DNA from: Apoda limacodes
Lineage: Eukaryota > Arthropoda > Insecta > Lepidoptera > Limacodidae
Length of the DNA stretch: 64,000 nucleotides
Direction of reading: 5' to 3'
NCBI GenBank assembly: GCA_946406115.1
Contig: OX291557.1
Location: forward strand, 280,501 to 344,500
Part shown: piece by piece, positions 10,301 through 22,156 of the stretch
Layout: each line of letters begins with the position of its first letter
Numbering within the stretch: the first letter of the stretch is position 1
Made by a program: the position numbers and the translations under genes
The notes under the pieces: generated by a model
What the model was told of the DNA's origin: nothing
Databases searched by the model: none
The model's input: the letters and a program-made list of their open reading frames with translations, nothing else

Positions 10301-11104
10301 CAGAGTTACTGTTTACTAAAAAGGCCACACGTAGGCCATAAGGAAATTGCATGGACTTACCCAAATTTGGCGTCATATGTTTTTGATAACGTTTTTTGTG
10401 TAAAATGGGGTGTAGTGAGTAGTATGTTTGTTGTCGTGTGTGTGATTAGTTTCACTATAACTATTAAATGTAAAAATTAGCGCAAAGACAAAAACGTAGC
10501 CGCGAGGAGACGCACAGATTAATGACGACTGACTGACGCGCGCACAGAGTATGCAAAGAATCCACCGCATATTTTTACTGAACAGTTACTTTCGCATTAA
10601 TGATATTAGTATGGTCTACTCGTCCCAGAAATAGCAGTAAGAGTATGGATGATGCAGTATGGATGACGTAAAGACGTGACGAAGCTTTCTAAATCCTGCC
10701 CAACCTAAATGGACTTTCTCCTTTTCGGCTTCTTTTTCGAAATAATTTTATTTCAGGTCGACTTCGTCCACTTTCCCAACTAGTCCTCTTCCCAACTCCT
10801 CCACTTTCTGAACTCCTCCTCTTACAATTAGAGCCACCACGGGCAATATCACGGGTAAGTAGCGTTCCTAACTTGTCCATTTTACAATCCGGCGCGGTGC
10901 AGAAGTAGAGAAGTAGAAACTGTCCGAAAAGAATGCACCTGATGCATTATCCTATCACTTCACAAAACCCGTTGTTCTATGGAATAGATGTAACAATATA
11001 ATATAAAACTCCGATCACAACAGTCCGTAAATGGGTATTCTGCATTCCGTATAGTTCCGACCGCGCATCTGTAAGAACTGAAAATTTGCACTGCCGACGT
11101 GCAA
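10301..11104. other. Nothing recognised
   Basis: Short frames on both strands (10277-10480, 10689-10880) lack any family feature. Composition is mixed, with a C/T-rich patch at 10700-10830. Confidence 0.4.
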
Positions 11105-11890
11105 AAGTCAAAAAAGTCAAAGTCAAAAGTTTATTCAAATTAGGTTTTTACAATCACTTTTGAATCGTCAAAGTTATGAAATACAATTTTTTGAAAACCG
11201 GTTCACAATGTTGTTGATGTCTACCGAGAAGAATCCGCAAAGAAACTTGATAGTTACTCTTTTGAAAAAATCTCAAAAACTACAAATACAAACACTGTTT
11301 TAAATAAAAATTGTAAGCCGTACAATTTTATATTATTTCCATTTTAATTTGGTTTACCTATGCATCCTGTAATTGAGCATCTTCAGTCCCAAGGATTTTT
11401 ATCATTTACATAGTCTGACATATTGTAGTATGCTTTTTTAAAAACTAGTTGTTTGATAAAAGATTAAAATTTACTTAATGATAGCTTTTGGATATTATAA
11501 GGAACTTTTTTGTAAAAGTGTATAATTGCCCCATAAAAGAGTTACTTATTTTGTGTAGACGTGTATCATGCACCAACAGCTTATTTTTACTTCTAGTTTT
11601 TTTTACTTTGTGAACGTCACTTTTGTTGCTGAAACTATTGATATTTTTATAAAAGATTTTCATATATGTACAGTGACGCTAAAGTTAAAATATTTACTTC
11701 CCTAAACCTATCCTCAGAGATATCCTAGACCCTGATTTTTTAAATTTTTTTGTACTACAAATATTGTATTTACATAAGCAGCGCTACCCCACAATAAGAT
11801 ACCATATGTCATTAAAGTATGGAAATAGCTATAATATACTTTTTTTGCAGTGTCGAAATCGGTCAATTGTCTTATTTTCTTGATCGATAT
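11105..11890 (-). mobile_element. 5'-truncated CR1-like LINE, 3' end only
   Basis: This is the same family as the two long copies at 34726-39872 and 48988-54168. The minus-strand 3' end is the (TTTGAC)n-type tail at about 11105-11135. Homology runs through the 3' UTR and the last RT-domain codons to about 11886 ('GACAATTGACCGAT'), where it stops abruptly. Many indels make it non-coding. Truncation at the 5' side fits incomplete target-primed reverse transcription. Confidence 0.85.
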
Positions 11891-12270
11891 GAAAAGAAGT
11901 GGAAAACACTCACACGAATTTTTCTTTCTTTCTGGGTTTTTTGGTAACAGCGTAACAATCCAAGTACGTACAGTTTTTTAGTTTCCACAAAGAATAATGC
12001 AATCCACTATATAAAAATGTCAATATATAAGTAGACTACACAATATTAAGAGTATCGGATTCGCAGCGCGCTCCATACAACAGGATTTTTCTTCTCTTAT
12101 GCATATCAATCCCTCAAACTCAAGGTTTTTTTTTAATAAGATCAGACAACTAATATCTAGTTCTGTGGTGTTTCAGTTTTACGTTAAATTGTGTAGTTCT
12201 AAAATTATTAGAGTGCAAAAACTTGTAATTTATGGTCAAAACAGCTGCAACTTATAACTAGCTGCAATCT
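11891..12270. other. Nothing recognised
   Basis: A/T-rich sequence between a LINE 3' fragment and the 5' end of the next LINE; no feature supported. Confidence 0.4.
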
Positions 12271-12874
12271 AAGAGAGGTAGGGCACTGCAAGTACTCGCT
12301 CGAATAAGCTGCCCCAACAAATAAAGCGGGGCATAGGGAATACTTGCTCGAATGAGCGACCTGAACTGGGGAAGTACCTCCACCTTACAGAAAACCGCGG
12401 CCACAATAACAATAACATTGAGTAGTGCTGTGTTCCTGGCGGTGAGTAAGGTTGCCAGAGCTCTCTTTGAGGATTCGCTGCGCGGACAGCGGAGGACCGG
12501 CGGTGCTTATAGCTGGCATTGCTCGGCGTAGACGCGGCGTGCTGGTTCAGCGGTCAGGGAGACCTGATTTAACGGCTGACCGCAGGCCGCCCGCAGGTTG
12601 AACGGGTTCCCGAACCCAGGGATCACTTAATCTCCGCCCTGGGAGGCTGATCCGCCAGCCTGTGTAAAGTCTCTGAAGTGGTTGTCGTGCCGGAGAACGA
12701 GACCGGGGTGAACCCAGCTACTACAACAGAAGGGGATCAGGGGCCCTTCCGCCCGCCGTGCCAGCAACCGTATCATCTGTGTTGAGCTTCGGCACTCTTA
12801 GTACCGCACCTTTTTGTCTTTTAAGCTGTCTGTGCAGTGAATCCTCATCCCTAGTCTAAGTAACTTCATATAAA

Positions 12875-13440
12875 ATGGCCAGAAATAGAAAAAGGAAAAG
12901 AGTTTTTACAGCGGCTACTCCATCCACATACAATGTGGATTTTTGCAATGTCAGGGGTATTCACGCAAATCTTAATGCAGACCACCATCACCTCGACACT
13001 GCGCAGCCGACCATCCTTTTTCTAACGGAGACGCAGATATCCTGCCCGGCCGACACATCATACCTTCATTATACCGGCTACAAACTCGAGCACAATTTTT
13101 TGAGTCGTGCCGGTGTATGTATGTTCGTCCAGGAGGACATCTGCTGTCGCCGACTTCATAGCCTTGAACTGTCGATATTGTGGGTGCGCGTAGATCACGG
13201 TGGCCACACTCGTATCTATGCTATGCTTCTGCTGACTACACGTCCAAACGGATACTCCGTCTCAGTGGATGCGCCTCTTGGCTCCTCGGACCACTGTCTC
13301 GTTCGGACTCAAATGTCATGCACACAACCCGATCCTTCTGGGCCAACTAATTGGCGCCGTGTGTGGCACTATAAGTCGGCAGACTAGGACGGATTGCAAG
13401 AATTTTATGCATCGTACCCGTGGAGGCAGCTCTGCTTTAG
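12875..13440 (+). pseudogene. LINE copy 1: endonuclease domain, N-terminal part
   Basis: ATG at 12875 in context 'ATAAAATGG'. The first 60 residues contain the opening of an apurinic-type endonuclease ('VDFCNVRGIHANLN' and 'ILFLTETQIS' with its catalytic Glu). An internal deletion joins 'TRIYA' directly to the late motif 'APLGSSDHCLVRTQMS', which holds the catalytic SDH. The central 'GDFNAHH' block seen in copy 2 is therefore gone. A TAG at 13384 ends the frame, and the insertion follows at 13441. Confidence 0.9.
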
Positions 13441-13512
13441 AATAGAAAAGTATAGAAAAATATTTATTTGAAAACAATGAGGTAAGAATTTCAAGGTAAG
13501 TTTTACTGAATA

Positions 13513-15189
13513 TTACGAGATCTGCTTATTCAATAGATAAGCTTTAAAACATTCTACAAATGCAATTTTCGATTGTTTAGCTCGGCATGGTGGCGGCAGG
13601 TCTTTCCAGCAGCGGGAGGCTGCGAACTTAAAACTTCCTCGGAAAGCTGCGGATCTATGTCTGGGGCAAAGTATAAGGTAGGATGACGAGCGAGTCAGAT
13701 ATTTGTTTCTATCACAAGACCATGACAGTTTCTCGTACAGATAAACTGGTTTTTTCGTTTTTACGACCATAAACATTAGCACTGAAAGATGTAGTTTTCT
13801 TCGTGCTTCCGTTTTCAAAAGTTTGGCATAATTTAAATAGTTAGTTACATGTGCTCTGGGAGGGATAGGGAAACAAAATTTGCACCCTTTGTATAAGGCG
13901 TTTGGATCTTGCTAGGAGACATGGGCCATACACAGTGTCTGCATAGTTAAGTTTTGCAAGCACTGCAGATTCACATAGTTTTATTATTAAATCTACACTC
14001 AAGAATGGTCTCATCTTGTAGAGCAGTTGCAAACGGTAAAAGCAGTTTCGAACAGCCTCAACTATGTGTGTCTCAAACCTTAACTGACTGTCCATAATGA
14101 GCCCTAGGTTTCTCACTTCTGGTACTTGTTCAACTGGCTGATCAGAAACAGTTATTGTTGGCTGATTTTGTATGATAGACTGAACTTGCTTTTTAAAACC
14201 TAGGACTATATACTTAGTTTTAGTTGGATTTAAAACAAGACTATTTTTGACAGCCCATGCAGCTATCCTATTAAGGTCATCATTATTTTTTTCCACAGAT
14301 TCAGGTGTGTTATGTGCTTGGAATGGAAGATATATCTGCAGGTCGTCGGCATAAAGGTGATAGCTACAGTGCTGTATTGTGGCGGTTATATCTGCGGAAT
14401 ACAGTATAAACAGCAATGGCCCCAGGATTGAGCCTTGAGGTACACCCCGTTCTACTGGTTTTAATGATGACACACTTTTAATACCATTTTCTGCAGCTAT
14501 CACGACTTGTTGGGACCTATTACTTAAGTAGCTGTGGAACCATGAAATAGTGGAATGGTCAAAACCGTAATATGATAACTTGGAAAAAGCAGTGCAGGAT
14601 GAATGGAATCAAAAGCACGTGAAAAATCGAGCAGCACCAAAACAGAACCCATGCCATTGTCTCTAGAGTACAGTAAATTGTCAACGACATCAAGTAGTGC
14701 TGTTGCCGTGCTATGGTTGTTTCTGAAACCTGATTGAACTGCGGGGAGTATATTGTTTAATTCTAAGTATTTTTTTTGGATAATGAGGATTTTGTATATG
14801 CATGACAAAATGTTAATGGACCGCAAATCTATTTCAGTTTCGGGATAAGTTTTTTTAGGTACGGGCCGCACTATTGCAATCTTCTAGTTCTCAGGAAAAG
14901 TTGAACTAATAATTGACTTATTAATAATTGAGGTTAATACACCCAAACTTTAAGTTAGGCTAATGAGCAACATCTGTAATGAGATGTTGTCAATTTCCTG
15001 GGAATTAGAGTGTAAACTTCTGATTATACTGATTATAGTGTCTTGACCTACTGGGTGTAGCTTAAAAGTGGCGGAACTATATCTGTGGTATTCAAAATAA
15101 GTCATAGTAGAAATATCTACCATACCATTACCTGGAATATTTAAGAAATGATTGTTAATCTTATCTGGGTCAGTGAAAGAACTGGGCAA
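13513..15189 (-). pseudogene. Nested LINE: reverse transcriptase and C-terminal region
   Basis: Read right to left. 15189-14950 is the pre-RT linker. 14871-14524 has RT fingers and the first palm Asp ('LVLLDFSRAFDSIH'). 14503-13841 has 'GVPQGSILGPLLFILY', the catalytic 'YADDLQIYL' and 'PEVRNLGLIMDSQLRF'. 13818-13513 is the C-terminal region. Frames change at each boundary, so at least three indels interrupt the RT. The palm motifs themselves are intact. Confidence 0.88.
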
Positions 15190-15208
15190 ATTGCTACTTT
15201 TATGGTTA

Positions 15209-16330
15209 TTATGTGTTATTACATTTTTTCAGGTTTTTCCACAAACTTTTAGGGTCAGCTACGTCATCATTTATGTAACGATCAAAGTATGCCTTCTTTT
15301 CAGAATGAATGGCTCTGTTGACTGATTTCATTTCTTTATAAAAAGATCTATGTGATTCTTGGCGTGTGGTTTTATATTGATTGAAACTCTTATTACGAAT
15401 TTTCATCATTTGTTTTACCGTATCAGTTAGCCATGGGTGTGTTTGTTCCCTAATAACTATAGATTTTTGGGGTGCATGAAGGTCAAACAAAGCAATAAGT
15501 ACATGAGTAAATGAAGACACTAAATCGTAAACATTTTTAATAAGTTCAATAAAATCCCATCTAACAGAGTTTAGGTCGTTTTGAAAATTATCTAATAGAA
15601 TATCATTAAGCGGTCTATGTGTTATATGCTGGGGAGACGGTTTTATTTTATGAAAATTTAGCTCGATAGACACTATGGCGTGATTTCCAAGGTCGGGAAC
15701 ATAGGTGACGCAAGAATGGCGTACAGGAGCGTTAGTACAAATGATGTCTATCAAAGTCTCACTGTGACTGGTAAAGTGTGTAGGTTTATCTATATACTGA
15801 GTAATGCTAAGAGATTGCACGAATTCATTTAATAACTTATTTTTGTTATCTGATGTGTTCAAAATGTTAATGTTAAGGTCTCCGGTAAGAATGATATAGT
15901 CAGATGATAGGAAAGAAGTAACTGACATAGTAGTGGCATCGAGGAAAACACTGACATCCATCCACGGTGGGCGATAGGCTGAGCCAATGACAACTTTAAA
16001 TGTATTTACACTCACTTGAATCCACATTTGTTCAACATTTGCTGTGACTGGATTTGGGCAAGTACGTGCATAAATTTCTTTTTTCAGATAAAAGCCCACC
16101 CCGCCCCCTCTGCCACCCCTAATATTTTGTGGATGAGGAACATGGCGCAGTTTATATCCCGGCAATATAGGGGCATGCCCTTCTTCGCCCTCTCTGAGCC
16201 ATGTTTCGTTAATGCATATCACACCTAAGGACAAATTTTCCATGGTAATAAGTAAATAAGTTCATCGTGACGAGTTCCTAAGGACCCAGCATTGAACAGT
16301 CCAACTGTTAGGTATTTACAATTATACATT
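15209..16330 (-). pseudogene. Nested LINE: apurinic-type endonuclease domain
   Basis: The longest open frame of this element is 344 codons (16243-15209), and it is open a little further 5' ('VGLFNAGSLGTRHDELI' to about 16310). EEP-superfamily motifs are all visible: Asn in 'FNAGSL', Glu in 'GVICINETWLREG', 'YRPPW', 'ILTGDLNINIL' and the late His in 'PDLGNHAIVSIEL'. This domain nicks the chromosomal target to prime reverse transcription. The last Asp of the usual SDH is replaced (GNH), which could weaken catalysis. Confidence 0.88.
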
Positions 16331-16880
16331 TTGCTGGTAATAGTTTAGACTCTGATGTTTACCTATAAGTGCTATGGGTCCGAGATCAAGCATAGAAATT
16401 ACAAAAGGATGACAAGGTAAAGACTTATGGCAAGCTGTATAAGTACAGATGTTCGTATCAAAATCACACATATACAATGTATAGCAGTTAACATAGACAA
16501 TAATTAGAAATTGGTGATAACATTGTATAATAAGAGTTTTTCTACTTAAACTATAAGATATATTGTATTTTGGCATTATCTTTAAGACATATAATATAAA
16601 AAGTGTATAAAGGGTTAAATGTTCTGAAACTTTGTTTATTGTGTGTAATGCGACACATGTAAATATGTGTACAATTGAGATATGCACGGTAAATAGACCA
16701 CAAATCGCAATTTTGCAAAAACATTTGCTCTCTGCTTGCTTGCAAACTTAACATGGTGGATTTATGTGACTGATACGCTAGTATATATTTTATAAAGATT
16801 AAACAATTTCTAATTATCATAAATACAATCATAAGAGTCATATTTGTTAAGGAATACATACCAACACTAATATGCGATAT
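16331..16880. other. AT-rich spacer between ORF1 and endonuclease of the nested LINE
   Basis: Open frames on the minus strand here (16687-16322, 16859-16551) are cysteine- and isoleucine-rich A/T-driven translations without family features. Other LINEs of this group have almost no spacer here, so this could be a separate small insertion. Confidence 0.4.
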
Positions 16881-17775
16881 TCAATAAGATAGGAATAGCA
16901 TGGCAAATGTAAGATTAATTATTTTCGGGGCTAACGGTTTGTATCTTAAAAACACGTATAATGTCTTCATCTGACCGGATACGATGGGCAGATTTACCCT
17001 GCGCTTGACGTGTATAGATACGTCTCTTGTCCATACAAAATTCCAGTTTTGTTCACGCGCCTGTTGCCGAGATTTATAAAAAAGCTGCCTATTAAATCTG
17101 GTTAGTCTCACATTGACGTGGAACCTCCTCGGTTCTCCCTGCAGTCCCATATCTGAAGTGGATGCACCACGGCGAGTTCGAGCATTGCGCAGCAACTCGT
17201 CGCGAAGAGCGCGACGTGCTAGCCGTAGAACAACAGTCCGGGGCCTTGTCCGGCCTATGCTGCCTTCAGCTTCTTCAGACTGTCTCTGTGACCCAACTCT
17301 TACAGCACAAACTATGTCCCTTTCGTCAAGTTCCAGTCCTAGCTTGGAGGCAACTAACTTTGCAATGTGAGTCGTATTTTCGCCCTTCTCTTCGGGAAGG
17401 TTTGTAATTTCCACGTCATTTAGTAAGAGTTCCTGATCTCTATCATTGAGCTCTGCTTGTAATCTTGAGACTGTGGCCGCCAATTCTTGAGTTACGAGGT
17501 TACTATGGTTTTTTTCCACACGCGTCTCTAATGCGGTAAGACGGTCCCAAAAGTAGTGACACTGGCTGTCACCCTGGCTAACTCGCCTCGGAAACTCACA
17601 AGTTCCTCCCTAAGTAGCTTCATTTGGAGGGCTAAGTCTGTTTGTGCAGTTTCCGTGATAGGCTGAGCAATATTTATTGGCTCGGCCGATGTTCTTTCAT
17701 CAGCTGTATCGACACACGGCTTAGAGCTTACGCCTTTTAAAGATGTTTCAGCATTGTTGTCCCTAGGTAGTTTAG
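16881..17775 (-). pseudogene. Nested LINE ORF1: coiled coil plus FP-like RNA-binding domain
   Basis: The 17519-16881 frame starts in a heptad-rich stretch ('TVSRLQAELNDRDQELLLND'). It continues with a compact basic domain: 'IAKLVASKLGLELDERDIV', 'RPRTVVLRLARRALRDELL' and 'RFHVNVRLTRFNRQLFY', ending 'NFVWTRDVSIHVKRR'. The same arrangement is known from ORF1 of insect CR1-like LINEs and resembles the baculovirus FP25K fold. After a frameshift near 17515 the coding continues upstream to about 17775 ('LQMKLLREELVSFRGELARV'), so the true N-terminus is longer. ORF1 proteins bind element RNA and help form the transposition particle. Confidence 0.82.
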
Positions 17776-17830
17776 AAAAAAATAAATAATAGTAGTTAGT
17801 TTAATAATTTTTCACTTTGAGTTTTTTAGA

Positions 17831-19771
17831 TCGCTGGTATGGAATGTTTCATTACTAACCTGCGAGTAGATGCCGGCGTCAAAAAACGACCGTGGTTTAA
17901 TAGGTCTTGCAGAGAAGCTAAAATTCTTAAGCAAACTGCGTATGAGGCTTGGACCACGGCTCGTAATAATAATGATCCGAATATTTCTGAGTTAAAACGC
18001 AAATTAAATGCTGCCTCGAGGTTCAGTAAGAAAGCAACTGCCAGAGCAAAATTCCAATTCATCGGCAAAATAGGTGGGCGACTTGCGAGCTATCCTTCTG
18101 GGAGTCGTGCTTTCTGGTCGCTTGCTAAAGCTGCCGAGGGGAAATTCTGCCAGTCGTCATTACCACCACTGCAAAAGACCGATGGTGACTTGGCCCATAG
18201 TGCAAAAGAGAAATCCGATCTATTGGGCAGTCTCTTTGCCTCCAACTCGAATATGAGCGACGAAGGCGCTGTACCACCTACTTTACCGTGGTGCGGTAAG
18301 ACCATGCCGGACATCTCTATAACACAGCGAGAGGTCCGGCCGGCGTTGCTTTCCCTAGACGTTCATAAGTCGAGTGGGCCAGACGGCATACCAGCAATGG
18401 TGCTTAAGCAGTGTGCTCCTGAGTTATGTCGTGTACTCACGCGCCTTTTCGCGCTTTCCTACCATACTAGGCAATTTCCGTCTTCATGGAAGACTGCAAA
18501 TGTGCACCCGGTGCCCAAAAAGGGCGATAGATCAGATCCATCGAATTACAGCTCGTCGCTCCACTGGTGACCTTCTAGTGTATCTCACACTCCGATGGGC
18601 ACTAGCCATTGAGAGTCAGGGGGAGGCATTGGCATGTAGCCTAGACATAGCGAAGGCGTTCGATCGGGTCTGGCACCGGGGTCTTCTATCGAAGTTGCCA
18701 TCTTACGGAGTGTCCGAGAGTTTGTGCAAATGGGTGGCTAGCTTTTTGTCCGGCAGACGCATACGAGCCATAGTTGACGGTCGTTGCTCTGAATGCTGGT
18801 GTCCCGCAAGGCTTTGTGCTGTCTTCTACGCTGTTTCTACTGCACATCAATGATATGTTGGAGATCAACAACATACATTGCTATGCAGATGACAGTACTG
18901 GAGACGCTTATTACACGGGCCGTGCAAGCATCCCACGTTCCGTTGTGGAGGAAAAGCGTGAAGAACTTGTGTCTCAAATCGAGATCGGTCTGTCCAAGGT
19001 CTCTGACTGGGGACGGGAAAATTTGGTCCGATTCAACCCTTCAAAGACACAAGTCTGCGCGTTCACCGCTAAGAAAACCCCATTCACTGTAGTCCCACAA
19101 TTCCAGAACACTCCCCTCTCCATCTTCAAGAGCATTGGGATCCTTGGTGTTCACATCTTCAGCGATGTTCAGTTCCGAGATCACTTGCTAGACAAGTGAA
19201 GCTGGCGTCCAAAAAACTTGGTTTACTCAACAGAGCGAAGCAGTACTTCACGTCTGGGCAAAGGTTGCTGCTTTACAAGTCGCAAGTCCGGCCCCATATG
19301 GAGTACTGCTGCCATCTCTGGGCGGGTGCACCCGGATACCAGCTTGGCCCTTTTGACTCGCTTCAGCGACGAGCTGTGAGAATTGTCGACGATCCTAAAC
19401 TCACTTGCGGTATCGAGCCCCTAAGTCTGAGGAGAGACTTTGCCTCCCTGTGTGTGTTCTACCGCTTGCACAATGGGTTGTGTTCTGAGGAATTGTTCGA
19501 AATGATGCCCACGGCTACTTTTTACCAACGCACCGCTCGCCATCGGCAGGGAAGTCATTTTCACACTTTAGAACCGAAATGGTCGCGTACAGTGCGGTTT
19601 CAGAGAAACTTCCTCCCGCGAACGCTTAGGTTGTGGAATGAGCTCCCTACCAAGGTTTTCTATAAGGACTACAGTATGGGGTTCTTCAAAAGAGAAGTTA
19701 TTATATTTCTGAAGGGTCGGCAACGCGCGAGTGATGCCCTTGGTGTTGCAAGCGTCCATAGGCTACGGTGA
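17831..19771 (+). pseudogene. LINE copy 1: linker, reverse transcriptase and C-terminal domain
   Basis: Resumes at 'AGMECFITNLRVDAGVKKRPWF' (broken here: AGMECFITNL then RVDAGVKKRPWF). 17839-18570 ends in the RT fingers ('VHPVPKKGDRSDPSNY'). After a deletion the frame 18374-18853 has the palm Asp motif 'LACSLDIAKAFDRVWHRGLL'. 18774-19199 has 'AGVPQGFVLSSTLFLLHIND', 'CYADDSTGDAYY' and the thumb. 19196-19771 is the C-terminal part ending 'DALGVASVHRLR'. An 18-base or similar loss before GVPQG and the frame changes show it is inactive. Copy 1 keeps the 316 bases (18927-19242) that copy 2 has lost. Confidence 0.9.
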
Positions 19772-19830
19772 CCGCTTACCATCAGGCGGACCGTAGGCTT
19801 GTTTGCCACCTTAGTGGTATAAAAAAAAAC

Positions 19831-20230
19831 TGGGTGCTTGTTATGCACTATAACAAAAACGTTTCCGAAAATTTTAAAGCACCACATACCTAGGTAATAT
19901 AATAAATTTTCTAAATAAAAAAACTTTACAGTCATTCTTACTAAATTAAATGAATAAACGCAATAATTCGAAACACAAAAATCATTACTCAGATTTGTAA
20001 AAAGCGAATTCTGTCATTAGCTGGCTCGCTTGACAAACACGGGGGCTTGAGACGGGGGAGGCGAGGCGAGGTAGGTAGGAAACAATTACGAAAATATCAC
20101 TTGTATGTTTCGTTGCGCAGTAAATTTATTAGACTTTTTTGACTTTTAACTAGGTATTTAGCGTAATCTATATAAATAAAAATGAATCGCAAAATTTGTT
20201 GCTCAGCGCAAAACTCGAAGACGCGATTTT
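19831..20230. other. Nothing recognised
   Basis: Between the A tail of LINE copy 1 and the 5' LTR of the gypsy element. A G-rich patch (GGGGGAGGCGAGGCGAGG) lies near 20052-20070. Confidence 0.4.
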
Positions 20231-21512
20231 TGAAGTGAAAACTTCTTTAGCGGCGTTGTGCACTTTTTTTGGTATGGGTAAAAAATGATAAACTCGCGTC
20301 AGGTCACGTGTCCTATTCGTGGAAATTCGTAAGACGGAAACCGTAATGCCACGCCTATTATAATTTTTATTTTTAGTATTCGCGATTATGAGTAGTACAG
20401 GGAGGTTGGATATGGAATTTTAATTCTATGACAGATTGCGATGTCAAATATACTACGTCAAAAAAGTAAATAAACAAACATTATTATTTCTTGACAATGT
20501 CAAAGACATGTCTTGTGACATATTTGAGTGTTAAGCGCGAATCGTGTGTAAAGGTTTTTACTTCTGCCGGCACTCCCGGAGTGCAACTCGTTTCTTTTTT
20601 TTTTGTTTGTTAGTGTTACGGCAATGTTGTTATAAGAAAAAAACTCAAGTTCCTAATTACCTTTCAGGTACGGAACCCTAAAAATGATTAATGTGGCAAA
20701 CTGCATTGTGTATTTTAGCAAATAATTATGAACACACTGTTCCACACAGTTACATGAATAGACTATTCTGATCATCCTATATTTCATCAAAAAAGGTAAA
20801 TGTGGCCGAGCTTAGGTTGTAAGAGTAGCCTAATGTCGGCCGTGATTTTTATAGTCTAATAAAATAGTATAGCTACCAATAAAAGGCGGCTGAACTTTGG
20901 TCATTCAATTAACGGGTATGGAACGCCTTATAAACGTTAAGAACTTAGGATACTAATAAATTATAAAATTGCTGTCATCCCCCTTGTCTCGGCCGCAAGC
21001 CAACATTAGGGTTTTGTAATAAAATAAGAATCCTATCATGGGCCCCGTTATTTCTCAGTAACAAATGAAAGTAAACAACTAAAATAAAAAAATAATCTTT
21101 TACATTGCTATTTTACTGTCCGGAAGCAGTAAGAAAACTATTGCAAGCTATTTATGGTCAAAAAAACCTTTTTCCCGAGTGGTATCCGTTGACATTTTCC
21201 GCCAAATTAGTGATAAAATTGCACTGCTGTGCCTCGCCGGCTTCGATACACTATACCATTGGAGCGTACGACATAAAGACCATATTGCATACATACCGCC
21301 AATGATACTGCAACATGTAGGCATTGCGAAATGCACTTCCTCACGTGCACCGTCTAAATAGGTCGCACGAGTAACGTAAATCACGTTATGCTTAGTCAGT
21401 AAGATAGAATTAGTAACTTTTGTTATAATATAAATTCAATCAATTTACGATCATCGACTGAACAGCATGTATTTAATTTAATTCGACCATCAACTTGTCT
21501 CCATCATCAGAG
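20231..21512 (+). repeat. 5' LTR of gypsy element, enlarged by an insertion
   Basis: It matches the 3' LTR at both ends: 20231-20590 with 25879-26160, and 21310-21512 with 26220-26412. About 700 bases in the middle (roughly 20600-21310) are absent from the 3' LTR. That middle contains 'GGTACGGAACCCTAAAAA', a terminal motif of common lepidopteran miniature elements, so it is probably a later insertion. Confidence 0.8.
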
Positions 21513-22156
21513 CGCCTAGGCAGCGCTCGTCATGGCGACCCTTTGCCAAAGAACCAAGAAAAATCACATTTTATCAGAAGAAACGAAGAAAGAAAATTTC
21601 AAAAGACTGCGAAAATGAAGACCAAATGTTTTACAAAATTTTAAAAGAACAAACAAGTCTGAACACATTATGAAGATCCTGCTCAGTTTTCAAGAAAAGT
21701 AGACAAGAACGTGTCAATAAAACAAGAGAACTTCACCAAAAACACACAAAAGAATTCAAGTGTACCAGCGATGTCCAGGGTTTTTTCCCGGACCACGGAG
21801 TCCAGGGTATAGCCCGGCCCACGAAGGAGCGGTGTCCAGGGTTTTCCCGGCCCACGGAGTCCAGGGTATAGCCCGGCCCACCTATCACAGACGAAAGCAG
21901 CCAGCTCAAGTACGATGTTCTACTGCAGCCGCGCCAACCGAAGACCGTATTTTTAGTATAGACAACTAGACAAGTAAGTTTAAGGTATCTATAATATAAC
22001 ATGGCCATTACTAAGTAGTATTTTTATTTGTAAATTTTAATTTTGATTACTAAATAAGTTGATATTAAGGAAATCTATAACTTTATTTTAAGTTTGCATG
22101 TCACAAGAGTGGTAGAAACTTCAGAAAGTATAGATAAGGACACACAAACCGAAAAA
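21513..22156 (+). other. Gypsy leader region
   Basis: Sequence between the 5' LTR and the gag start. 'TCATGGCGACCCTTTGCC' near 21532 may include the primer-binding site (TGGCGACC), which I cannot match to a tRNA here. The tandem duplication at 21772-21893 is listed separately. Confidence 0.5.
21772..21893. repeat. 61-bp tandem duplication in the gypsy leader
   Basis: Two 61-bp units start at 21772 and 21833 with TGTCCAGGGTTTT. Each contains a second GTCCAGGGTATAGCCCGGCC half, so the block is effectively a four-fold GTCCAGGG array. GC-rich against an A/T background. Confidence 0.8.

Larger units (their letters stand above)
13441..17830 (-). mobile_element. CR1/Daphne-like LINE nested inside LINE copy 1
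   Basis: A minus-strand element with ORF1 (about 17775-16881), endonuclease (about 16330-15209) and reverse transcriptase plus C-terminal tail (15189-13513), in the usual LINE order. It sits inside copy 1 of another LINE. The 3' UTR ends A/T-rich near 13441 without a long poly-A. About 550 bases between ORF1 and the endonuclease (16330-16880) are A/T-rich with no recognised coding and could be a further insertion. Several frameshifts make it inactive. Confidence 0.88.
12271..19830 (+). mobile_element. Jockey-group LINE copy 1, split by a nested LINE
   Basis: The 5' edge 'AAGAGAGGTAGGGCACTGCA' is identical to that of copy 2 at 28115, so both have the same 5' end. A 600-bp GC-rich leader precedes the coding part (from 12875). 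The 3' end is 'CCACCTTAGTGGTAT' plus a short A tail, near 19829. Sequence homologous to copy 2 stops at 13440 and resumes at 17831. The intervening 4.39 kb is another LINE on the minus strand, and 47 bases present in copy 2 (29567-29613) are missing at the join. Further deletions relative to copy 2: about 280 bp in the endonuclease and about 115 bp in the RT (near 18553). It is inactive. Confidence 0.92.

Noticed and set aside
16322..16859. Two overlapping minus-strand frames as small genes
   Set aside because: A/T-driven composition with no motif, located between LINE domains.
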